Shown here: in pieces, positions 1 to 6,189 of the stretch
Position numbering within the stretch: position 1 is the first letter of the stretch
Layout of the letters: the number at the start of each line of letters is the position of its first letter
Assembly (NCBI GenBank): GCA_002293295.1
Contig: DBCY01000124.1
Span: forward strand, 1-9,484
Source of the DNA: Ruminococcus sp. UBA946
GTDB lineage: Bacteria > Bacillota > Clostridia > Oscillospirales > Ruminococcaceae
Direction of reading: 5' to 3'
DNA: 9,484 nt
The notes under the pieces: model-generated
Seen by the model: only the letters and a program-made list of their open reading frames with translations
What the model was told of the DNA's origin: nothing
Database searches by the model: none
Position numbers and translations under genes: made by a program

Positions 1-748
1 CTGAGCCGTTCGTATCGCCCGGGCCGCTCCGGTCATTATGCTCACCCGGGTTACCGTAATCGGCATACCACCGGTCATAATCTTCGGAAAACTCCTCCCG
101 GTTATCGTAAATAAGAACATCGGGCGGTTCGGGATAAGCGTTTTCGCTGCCGGAACCCGTATTATACCATTCATCATAATACCAGTCAGTATAATCGTTT
201 TCAAAGTCCTCCCATTCGTCATAATCGGATATATCGGGAGGAGCTTCATCCCACGGAACTGTAACTGTTCTGCCGTAACCCCCTGAAGTACCGGAGCTGC
301 GGATATCAACGCCGCCTGTGTATACAGTTCTCGGCGGCAGGGAAGGCTTAACCGGTTCATTCCGTTTAGAAAACCCGGGAGATTTGTCCTTTTCGTTGTA
401 AACAACATTGGAATTATTTACGATATACGGACGGTTTTCGGAATCCGATTCCGTTCGGGTTAAATACAATTCCTCAAATGCGGCGCTTATATCCGCAGAA
501 GAATAGTCAATCCCGTCAACGGGTGTATATTCCACTTCATTAATCGGTATGCCGGTTATGTAATCGTTTGAAAAATGTGAAAGGTTTTCTGACAGCAGCT
601 CATATTTTTCTATCTGTCCGGCAGTAATTTTAATATCGTTATCAGACGTACCGTTACGATGATTATATATAATCATTCCGGCAATTGCCGAGCCAGTTAT
701 GACAACCGGCGCCGCTATAAGAATAATTTTTTTAACGCGTTCAGTCAT
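1..748 (-). CDS. membrane-anchored acidic, aromatic-rich protein, C-terminus beyond window
   Basis: An open frame of 249 codons runs from ATG at 748 to the window edge without a stop, so the gene is partial at its 3' end. The ATG sits 12 nt after the stop of the upstream gene, and its AGGAGG ribosome binding site overlaps that stop, so the two are probably translationally coupled. Residues 5-7 are basic (VKK) and 8-28 are hydrophobic with no lipobox cysteine, so this is likely an uncleaved signal anchor with the rest outside the cell. The soluble part is low-complexity: a Pro/Ser/Gly-rich stretch (about 122-172), then two degenerate acidic-aromatic repeats at 176-190 and 214-228 (YDEWEDFENDYTDWY and YDNREEFSEDYDRWY). 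No enzymatic motif is visible and I do not recognise the family. The region after residue 249 could hold more repeats or a domain. Confidence 0.8.
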   Translation of the reverse strand, partial: MTERVKKIILIAAPVVITGSAIAGMIIYNHRNGTSDNDIKITAGQIEKYELLSENLSHFSNDYITGIPINEVEYTPVDGIDYSSADISAAFEELYLTRTESDSENRPYIVNNSNVVYNEKDKSPGFSKRNEPVKPSLPPRTVYTGGVDIRSSGTSGGYGRTVTVPWDEAPPDISDYDEWEDFENDYTDWYYDEWYNTGSGSENAYPEPPDVLIYDNREEFSEDYDRWYADYGNPGEHNDRSGPGDTNGS

Positions 749-760
749 GGCGATTTCCTC

Positions 761-1996
761 CTATTCCCAGTAAGCCTTTGCGCTTCCGAGGTCAAGTATT
801 GAGCCTATGATACGGCTTACTCCGCCCGATACCTCATAAACGCTCTGGTTATCATAGTTCCAGCTGACTGCGTAAGTAATATCGCTGTCGTTGCCGAAAT
901 ACCCGCTGACCGAAAACGAATAACATTTCAGACCGTCAATTTCGACTAAATCAACGCACTGAATGAACACCCTGTTTTCCCCGCTGTAGATATAATCTTC
1001 GTGAAATAACCGGTAATAAAGCCCGCTGGCGGCTTCGTAGGGAGACATATTATTTCCGTGATTTATTTTATAAACCGAACCTGTATAGATTATACCGTCG
1101 GTAATCGGCATATAGCCTTCCCCTTCGTCGATTGTATCATACAACAGCGGCGGGTCCATGCGGTCCATATCGTTATGGCTGAACGGAACGGCTTTAGACG
1201 GTTCAAATAAAAAGAATTCATCCGTGCCTGAGCAATAGGAGTAAAATGAAACATCATTGCCGCCGTTTACGGTAATTTCAAGAAGGATTTCAGTAAACTC
1301 AGCGATACTGCCGTTTTGGGGACGAAGAAGAAAGCCGGTTACTTTAACGCCGTCAATAACATCGTTTTTATTTTCCTGCATATACAGCCTGCTGACCTCG
1401 TCAATGATATTATTTTCATCAATGCCTAAGTCCGAAAACTGAATCCATTTATTGTTCAGCTTATCATAGTTCACGCTTTGCAGCTCCCCTGCCCACGTAT
1501 AGTCGGGATTGAAATTGTAAATCACCGAAGAAACCACAACCTGTGAATACTGTTCGTCAGTAAACGGGTATGTTTTTATTTCCATCGTCTCATAGCTGCT
1601 GCGTCTTTCGTCAAATTCCTCATAACGCATTTGCAGACCCTGATTGAATAACCGGTTTATACTGTCAATCACCTCGTTCTTTTCTCCGGTATACTCAAAA
1701 TACGGAATTTCAACTATATCGCCGTTTTCGTAATACTCCTGCGTATTTAACGTTATGCTCATGTTTACGGCGCCTGCAAAACCCCAGATGTTTTCAGCCG
1801 GCAGATGAGTTTCATCGGTAGATGATGTTTCATCCGTTACCGCAGTAACAGCCGCCGTTGGAGTATCCCGCTCTTTCAAAACAGCATCAGTCACAGAATT
1901 AAAGCCCGATGTTTCCCCGGTACCGCCCCCTGCTTCGCAGGCGCAAACCGCAAGCGTCAGAAAAAAGGGTATAACCTTTAATATGGTTTGTTTCAA
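761..1996 (-). CDS. predicted lipoprotein, possible DUF3298/RsiV-like fold plus C-terminal repeat module
   Basis: 411 codons from a TTG start at 1996. GGGAGG lies 8 nt upstream, no in-frame ATG occurs before the mature domain, and the signal peptide begins exactly here, so TTG is the best start. Residues 1-19 form a signal peptide ending in a lipobox (AVCA|C, Cys20). A Ser/Thr-rich linker runs to about 68. Residues 78-270 (NMSITLNTQEYYENGD..., VVSSVIYNF, LNNKWIQFSDL) recall the DUF4163/DUF3298 layout of extracytoplasmic proteins such as RsiV and PdaC: a strand-rich domain, a Tyr-rich middle, then a '..DLF'-type element. That assignment is from pattern only and is weak. Residues 320-392 (VEIDGLKCYSFSV ... 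ITYAVSWNYDNQSVYEV) match a module found twice in the lipoprotein at 3287-4285. The protein is presumably anchored to the outer face of the membrane. Its function is unknown. Confidence 0.87.
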   Translation of the reverse strand: MKQTILKVIPFFLTLAVCACEAGGGTGETSGFNSVTDAVLKERDTPTAAVTAVTDETSSTDETHLPAENIWGFAGAVNMSITLNTQEYYENGDIVEIPYFEYTGEKNEVIDSINRLFNQGLQMRYEEFDERRSSYETMEIKTYPFTDEQYSQVVVSSVIYNFNPDYTWAGELQSVNYDKLNNKWIQFSDLGIDENNIIDEVSRLYMQENKNDVIDGVKVTGFLLRPQNGSIAEFTEILLEITVNGGNDVSFYSYCSGTDEFFLFEPSKAVPFSHNDMDRMDPPLLYDTIDEGEGYMPITDGIIYTGSVYKINHGNNMSPYEAASGLYYRLFHEDYIYSGENRVFIQCVDLVEIDGLKCYSFSVSGYFGNDSDITYAVSWNYDNQSVYEVSGGVSRIIGSILDLGSAKAYWE

Positions 1997-2032
1997 CTTG
2001 TATTCCTCCCATATGATATGTATACGGAATAA

Positions 2033-2119
2033 TTATGATATACTAACGGCAAGAAGCGCGGCTCCCGTAAAAAATATGACGGTGCAAAAAATCAAGGCTG
2101 TACGCGCGGTTTTGTTCAT
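2033..2119 (-). CDS. 28-residue single-pass membrane peptide
   Basis: A 28-codon ORF lies between two lipoprotein genes, 33 nt after the upstream stop and 36 nt before the next start. The product starts MNKTARTA and continues as a nearly uninterrupted hydrophobic stretch (LIFCTVIFFTGAALLAV, residues 9-25) ending SIS, so it reads as one transmembrane helix with a short basic N-terminus. GAAAGG lies about 11 nt upstream of the ATG, a long but usable spacing. The initiation region is nearly identical to that of the lipoprotein gene starting at 3178 (22 of 27 positions). It could be a true small membrane protein, or the surviving signal-peptide end of a decayed duplicate lipoprotein gene. The lack of any lipobox or downstream homology favours neither strongly. 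Confidence 0.5.
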   Translation of the reverse strand: MNKTARTALIFCTVIFFTGAALLAVSIS

Positions 2120-2152
2120 TTATAACCATGCCTTTCAAGTGTTTTTTGAAGC

Positions 2153-3178
2153 TCATTCCTGTAATTCCGAGGTTTCGTCTAAGTCAAGAACGCCCCATTT
2201 CCCTCCGTATAAGGCAAATGCGATTTCTTCGCTGACAAAGATTATGCCGTCCATAACAAACGGAACAGCTATTTTTGCGTTTTTATCGGCTGCTCCGAAT
2301 TTACCGTCTGATTTTATCGCAATTAAATTCCTTTGATTATTCGCATATAAAGAGTTTTCAAAGTCGAAATCATATATAAAATCCGTCAGGAATTCAGTTC
2401 CGCAGACAAGCGCGTATTTATCGCCGTCGTACGCTCCGCTCAGGTCATAATAAATTTCGGAATAATCCGGTACTTCTGATAAATCTTCGCTTGTTACCTT
2501 TTCAGAATCTATTTTACGGAACGCCCTTAACCAATTAAAATTATCCCCGCTGTAAAAATACCCTTCTCCCGATTCGTCATTGCAAAAAGCTTCAAATTCA
2601 TCAGGGGTAAATGTTCTGAATTCCGGCGGCATATATTCCCGGTTCGTGCCATGCAGACAGAAAAGATTTTTGTTTTCATCATAAAGCCATTCGTCGGGAG
2701 GCGGCAGACCGCCCGTTGCAAATTCTGAAAATCCCTCTTTAACTTCGCCCGTGAATATGTTCAGCTCATAATTTTTCAAGTCCGCAGTATCGTCAGGAGC
2801 GTCAAATCCATAAGAAATTACGCCTGCCCAAAATTCAAAATACGCCCTGTCATACATCGGTTCGACCCTCCAGGCGAGCTTTGCGTCATAATCAATCACA
2901 GACGGGGTTTCGGGGATAATCTCAGAAAACTGCCTGACCTGTTCGGGAGAAACTTCTTCGCTCCCGCTTGAAGACTCCGTTTCATCAGGTATGAGTTCCG
3001 TAGTTTCTGCGGTAGTGACTGCCGGAACGCTTTCCGTTTCGCTTGGAACGCTTTGCAATAAACTTGACGGCAGTTCAGTACCTGACGCGTAGGTATCCGT
3101 TTCCGTCTCAGACTGATTTTTAAGACAACCCGACAATAAAAATGATGCGGCGAGCGTTAAGACTGTTAATTTCCTCAT
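2153..3178 (-). CDS. WG-repeat lipoprotein
   Basis: 341 codons from ATG at 3178, preceded by GGAAAGG about 11 nt upstream. Residues 1-17 are a signal peptide with a clear lipobox (LLSG|C, Cys18). Residues 19-80 are a Ser/Thr/Glu-rich linker typical of surface lipoproteins in Firmicutes. The middle (about 95-250) is acidic and aromatic with no motif I recognise. The C-terminus (about 253-335) has two WG (KWG) repeat units: the second reads DGKFGAADKNAKIAVP..., then GGKWGVLDL, matching the known pattern 'KWGYIDKxGKxVIP'. WG repeats form beta structures, often on secreted or surface proteins, and are usually taken as binding modules. The gene lies mid-cluster in the same orientation as its neighbours, 108 nt after the upstream stop and 33 nt before the small membrane peptide. 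Its partner is unknown. Confidence 0.88.
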   Translation of the reverse strand: MRKLTVLTLAASFLLSGCLKNQSETETDTYASGTELPSSLLQSVPSETESVPAVTTAETTELIPDETESSSGSEEVSPEQVRQFSEIIPETPSVIDYDAKLAWRVEPMYDRAYFEFWAGVISYGFDAPDDTADLKNYELNIFTGEVKEGFSEFATGGLPPPDEWLYDENKNLFCLHGTNREYMPPEFRTFTPDEFEAFCNDESGEGYFYSGDNFNWLRAFRKIDSEKVTSEDLSEVPDYSEIYYDLSGAYDGDKYALVCGTEFLTDFIYDFDFENSLYANNQRNLIAIKSDGKFGAADKNAKIAVPFVMDGIIFVSEEIAFALYGGKWGVLDLDETSELQE

Positions 3179-3286
3179 TAATGACCATGCCTTTCCGGCG
3201 CTAAGGTATTAAACACATGCGCGCCTATAAAATAAGATGTCTGATACTTTTATTACCGGCAAGTTTCTGATTCTGTTTATGAAATC

Positions 3287-4285
3287 CTAATAGGAAAACG
3301 GCACCCAGTCCGCGCCCTGAAGAATATCAATTGTATAGACATCGCCGTTCGTGTTTACGGCATAATGCTCTTCCGCCGTAAAGCTGTCCTGATTATTTAC
3401 TCCGAACTGGAATACTTTGCATGTAAAGCCGTTAATATCCTCTTCCCCGGTCAGTACAAGCGCTTTGCCTTCCATCCTGTCTCCGAGCAAGTCGGTAAGC
3501 AGATTTACGGCATAGTCCTCATGCGTCTGATATTCAGGCACAATTCCGGAACCAGGCTCATTGTCATCATATCGTATCAGTTCAGAACCTGCAAAAACGT
3601 ATACTTCGCCTTCCTCATTTATTACATAATTCTCCTCCATAATAAACCCTCCGCCGTCTCCTATTCTGCCGAGCGAAAAGTCAAAGTACCTTACACCTTC
3701 GGTTTCATAATCATCATTAAGCTTGAGGATTTTACCGTCCATTTTGTCGCCGAGCCTATCCATGAGCATTACTTCCGCGGCGTCCACCGCTTCGCGCCAG
3801 ACTCTGACTTCATTTTCCCAGGCATCCGGGTCAAACGGCTGCTCTTCCGAATAAATGAACCTGAACCCGTCTGCGCTTCCGCTTAAATACAGCCAATGGT
3901 CGCCTTCCTCCGAGCTTACCGGATGGGCGCTGTATTCCCCGTTTAGTTCAAAATCGAAAAAAATGAGCGGATTCCCGTTAAGAGCCCTTTGCTCGCTGTA
4001 ATCGGAATACCCTTTAGCGACACTAAGACCGTTTTCATCGTAGCAAACGATTTCACCGCCGTCATCCGGTATTTCGATATAGAAAAAATCAGGTGTTTCG
4101 CTTCTACCCGGCACATGCTCCGAAAACGTCCACCAACCCGCATAATCGGAAATGCTTCCCAGTTCCTTATCCAGTTTTCCCGGTAAACCGTTTATATTCT
4201 CACCCCGTCCTGTACAACCCGTAAGGCTGACTGCGTTTAAAAACAAAAGTATGATAATTAATACTGCCGTAATGCTTTTCATCAT
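3287..4285 (-). CDS. predicted lipoprotein with N-terminal GWW module and two tandem C-terminal repeats
   Basis: 332 codons from ATG at 4285. This start shares its A with the stop of the upstream gene (TAATG), and GGAG lies 9 nt upstream. A TTG six nt further upstream is less likely. Residues 1-23 are a signal peptide with lipobox SLTG|C (Cys24). Residues 47-145 form a module beginning SDYAGWW, then FFYIEI and YDENG, that aligns with the N-terminal module of the gene upstream (EDYNGWW, FFRID, YNRYG). Two tandem copies of a second module follow at about 168-232 and 258-320, with shared pattern 'L-GD-M-GK-L-L ... F-F-G ... EE-Y-VN--G-VY' (MLMDRLGDKMDGKILKLN and LLTDLLGDRMEGKALVLT). A third relative is in the lipoprotein at 761-1996. 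The mature protein is likely extracytoplasmic; there is no catalytic motif and the role is unknown. Confidence 0.9.
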   Translation of the reverse strand: MMKSITAVLIIILLFLNAVSLTGCTGRGENINGLPGKLDKELGSISDYAGWWTFSEHVPGRSETPDFFYIEIPDDGGEIVCYDENGLSVAKGYSDYSEQRALNGNPLIFFDFELNGEYSAHPVSSEEGDHWLYLSGSADGFRFIYSEEQPFDPDAWENEVRVWREAVDAAEVMLMDRLGDKMDGKILKLNDDYETEGVRYFDFSLGRIGDGGGFIMEENYVINEEGEVYVFAGSELIRYDDNEPGSGIVPEYQTHEDYAVNLLTDLLGDRMEGKALVLTGEEDINGFTCKVFQFGVNNQDSFTAEEHYAVNTNGDVYTIDILQGADWVPFSY

Positions 4286-5307
4286 TACCAATATCTCCTT
4301 TCAAAAGTCATGCCGTAATATCCGACCGTGATTCCGTCGTCACCGTATTCAGCTTCTTCAACCGAACCGTCGTAAAACTCAAGAAGTATTTTTCCGCCGT
4401 CATAAGACCATTTACCTGCCTCGGAACGTTCGCCAGACCCCTGTTCGTCAAAGACTGTAATATCAAACGTGCCGTAGTGCGAAAAATACAGAACCGGACT
4501 TGTGAATTCAGGTCCTTTCCATTCGCTGCATATCAGCCGCAGCTTTTTTTCCGCATAACATCCGTCAGGGGTTCCCATTGCGGATTCCCTTATATAGAAA
4601 ACCTTATTGAAGCTGTCAAAAAACGCAATACCTTCCGGTTCGGGTATAAAATCTCCGCCGCCCCAGAAATTTTCTTCGTCGTCAGGTATGAATTCAATCT
4701 GTTTTTCCTGAACAGTTCCGTTTTCCAGAAGAACCGTTACGTCATTGTATTTCCAGGTGCCGGTTTCCGACGGTTCTTCCATATACGGCTTAATCAGCTT
4801 ATAAGCGCCGTTTTCAATCAAGTAGTAACCGCTGTCCTGTTCGCCGCTCAAAAGCCATTTACCGTCAAGCTCAGCCGGGTTGGACTCAAGCGGTTCCCCG
4901 CGGATGAATTCGACCCCGCCTTCCTCGTTCAGCAGCGCCGTTCCGTTGTATAGGAAAGGGTATTCATCGACGAAGTCAAGTTCCAGAATAAGTAAGTCTC
5001 CTTCGTTCCGGCAGTTATATGTATAACCAGCGAAGCCGTACCGGTTATATACAGTCCACGTTTCCGAACCGGCGTCAATCCTGAAGAAATTTAAAACGGA
5101 AATACCTTCCGATACGTAATCGTCGGGACGGCGCCACCACCCGTTATAATCCTCCAGCCCGTTTACGGATTCGATACCGTCTGCGGCGGGTACGCCTGCA
5201 TCATCAGAATAAGCCTGAGTATTGCCGCCTGAGCATCCTGAAATATAAAAAAATACGGTAAATAAAATCAAGGCATTAACTGCTGACTGTATAAAAGATT
5301 TATTCAT
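4285..5307 (-). CDS. predicted lipoprotein with GWW module and beta-rich lipocalin-like repeats
   Basis: 340 codons from ATG at 5307, with AGAAAGG 8 nt upstream. The frame stays open 18 codons further to a TTG, but the signal peptide starts at this ATG. Residues 1-24 are a signal peptide with lipobox YISG|C (Cys25). Residues 51-137 carry the GWW module shared with the next gene. Two later segments look like small antiparallel beta units: about 146-210 (LDGKWLLSG ... ETGTWKYNDVTVLLENG) and about 274-337 (LYFSHYGTFDITVFDEQG ... EAGKWSYDGGKILLEFYDGS). The 'G-W-hydrophobic-L-h-DG' pattern recalls lipocalin-like or NlpE-like ligand-binding lipoproteins; this is a resemblance only. It is the first gene of the cluster, and its stop overlaps the next start (TAATG), implying coupled synthesis. 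An extended -10 promoter lies about 110 nt upstream. Confidence 0.9.
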   Translation of the reverse strand: MNKSFIQSAVNALILFTVFFYISGCSGGNTQAYSDDAGVPAADGIESVNGLEDYNGWWRRPDDYVSEGISVLNFFRIDAGSETWTVYNRYGFAGYTYNCRNEGDLLILELDFVDEYPFLYNGTALLNEEGGVEFIRGEPLESNPAELDGKWLLSGEQDSGYYLIENGAYKLIKPYMEEPSETGTWKYNDVTVLLENGTVQEKQIEFIPDDEENFWGGGDFIPEPEGIAFFDSFNKVFYIRESAMGTPDGCYAEKKLRLICSEWKGPEFTSPVLYFSHYGTFDITVFDEQGSGERSEAGKWSYDGGKILLEFYDGSVEEAEYGDDGITVGYYGMTFERRYW

Positions 5308-5391
5308 CGGATTAACCTTTCTGTTTCGTGTATTTAGATTACTGACCGAAAGGATTTGCAAACATCCGCCGGCATGTCTGTAAACACCGAA

Positions 5392-5409
5392 AGCGCCCGT
5401 ACGGGCGCT
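5392..5409. promoter_or_regulatory. 18-bp perfect palindrome ahead of lipoprotein cluster
   Basis: AGCGCCCGTACGGGCGCT is a perfect palindrome, GC-rich in an AT-rich setting. It lies about 10 nt downstream of the start point predicted from the promoter at 5426-5434, so in RNA it would fold as a 7-bp stem with a GUAC loop at the extreme 5' end of the cluster mRNA. It may be a 5' stabilising hairpin, a protein operator, or a weak terminator for transcripts from the regulator gene: the minus strand continues TTTCGGTGTTT, only partly U-rich. The sequence does not decide between these. Confidence 0.6.
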
Positions 5410-5425
5410 CTCATGCTGTTAGTAC

Positions 5426-5434
5426 ATTATAACA
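5426..5434 (-). promoter_or_regulatory. extended -10 promoter for lipoprotein cluster
   Basis: The minus strand reads TGTTATAAT, a perfect extended -10 element (TGnTATAAT). The hexamer 17 bp upstream (CCCATT) is a poor -35, as is usual for extended -10 promoters. It lies between the response regulator's terminator-like hairpin and the palindrome, about 120 bp upstream of the first lipoprotein ATG, giving a leader of about 110 nt. Confidence 0.6.
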
Positions 5435-5459
5435 TTTTTGCGGGTAAAAATGGGCGAAA

Positions 5460-5499
5460 TTGCAAAATTGCCACAAGAAAAAATGTGGCAAATCTGCAA
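5460..5499 (-). terminator. terminator-like hairpin after response regulator
   Basis: TTGCCACA (5468-5475) and TGTGGCAA (5484-5491) are perfect inverted arms with an 8-nt A-rich loop on the plus strand (U-rich on the minus). A second pair, TTGCA (5460-5464) and TGCAA (5495-5499), extends it across a 3x3 internal loop. On the minus strand the inner stem is followed by TTTTGCAATTT, a broken U-tract. It starts only about 4 nt after the response regulator stop, so it probably ends or attenuates the two-component transcript. Stem GC is modest, so read-through into the lipoprotein cluster is possible. Confidence 0.55.
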
Positions 5500-5502
5500 C
5501 AA

Positions 5503-6189
5503 TCAGTTTTTTACTTGACAAAAGCAATACCCTCCGCTTTCGCGCCGGGTTGATATTACATAACCCGTACCGGCGAGCTTTGTACGCAGCCTTGAAGCAA
5601 CAGTCCGAACCGCCTGGCTGTCTCCGGCATAAGGCAGCTGCCATATTGATTCATACAGCTTATCGCTGCTCATAACCAGACCCTCGTTCTGTACAAGAAG
5701 GAGCAGCAAGGAAAATTCTTTAGGTTTTAACAGCAAGTCCTTACCGTCTATAGCGGCGCGAGAGGCGACAATATCCAGCTCCAGGCTCCCTCTTTTCAGT
5801 TTTTTAACGATTTGACCCGCGCGCCGCAGAACAGTTCTTATACGTGCAGCCAGAACCTCGTATTCATAAGGCTTTGAAAGGTAGTCGTCAGCTCCGGTAT
5901 CAAGACCTTTCACAATGTCGGAAGGCGCGCCGAGAGCCGTGAGCATGATTACCGGAATATGCTCCGATGAAGCCGACAAGCGCAGTTCCCGCAGGAAATC
6001 CAGACCGCTGCCGTCAGGAAGCATGATATCCAGCACGATTATATCGGGTGTCCTTTCGGACAGGCGTTCCCTTGCCCCGGCAACCGATTCGGCGATTTCA
6101 ATTTCAAAACCCATAAGCTCCAGCATATCCCTGTTGGCTATATTAATGCGCCGGTTATCCTCTACCAGCAGGACGACGGCTTCACTCAT
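5503..6189 (-). CDS. OmpR/PhoB-family response regulator
   Basis: 228 codons from ATG at 6189, with GGGGGAG about 5 nt upstream; the start lies inside the end of the kinase gene (8-nt overlap). Residues 4-122 are a receiver domain: acidic pair E10/D11, phosphoacceptor D54 in VLDIMLPDGSG, T84 in VIMLTA, and K106 in YLSKPY. Residues about 128-225 are a winged-helix DNA-binding domain of the OmpR/PhoB type (LDIVASRAAIDGKDLLLKPKEFSLLLLL ... VASRLRTKL ... VISTRRESGGYCF). All residues needed for phosphorylation are present. It is expected to be activated by the kinase encoded just upstream and to bind DNA as a dimer at direct repeats. The lipoprotein cluster immediately downstream in the same orientation is the obvious candidate target, but no repeat pair at its promoter is clear enough to call. 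Confidence 0.95.
   Translation of the reverse strand: MSEAVVLLVEDNRRINIANRDMLELMGFEIEIAESVAGARERLSERTPDIIVLDIMLPDGSGLDFLRELRLSASSEHIPVIMLTALGAPSDIVKGLDTGADDYLSKPYEYEVLAARIRTVLRRAGQIVKKLKRGSLELDIVASRAAIDGKDLLLKPKEFSLLLLLVQNEGLVMSSDKLYESIWQLPYAGDSQAVRTVASRLRTKLAGTGYVISTRRESGGYCFCQVKN

Noticed and set aside
38..286. Plus-strand hydrophobic ORF at the left edge
   Set aside because: It is the antisense shadow of the acidic anchored protein, and it has no ribosome binding site.
5308..5361. 18-codon upstream extension of the first lipoprotein from TTG
   Set aside because: It would place a charged stretch before the signal peptide. ATG 5307 has AGAAAGG at 8 nt and a normal lipoprotein signal.
5345..5393. 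Direct repeat ACCGAAAG (5345-5352 and 5386-5393) as response regulator binding sites
   Set aside because: The 41-bp spacing is too wide for an OmpR-type dimer, and both copies lie inside the predicted transcript, downstream of the promoter.
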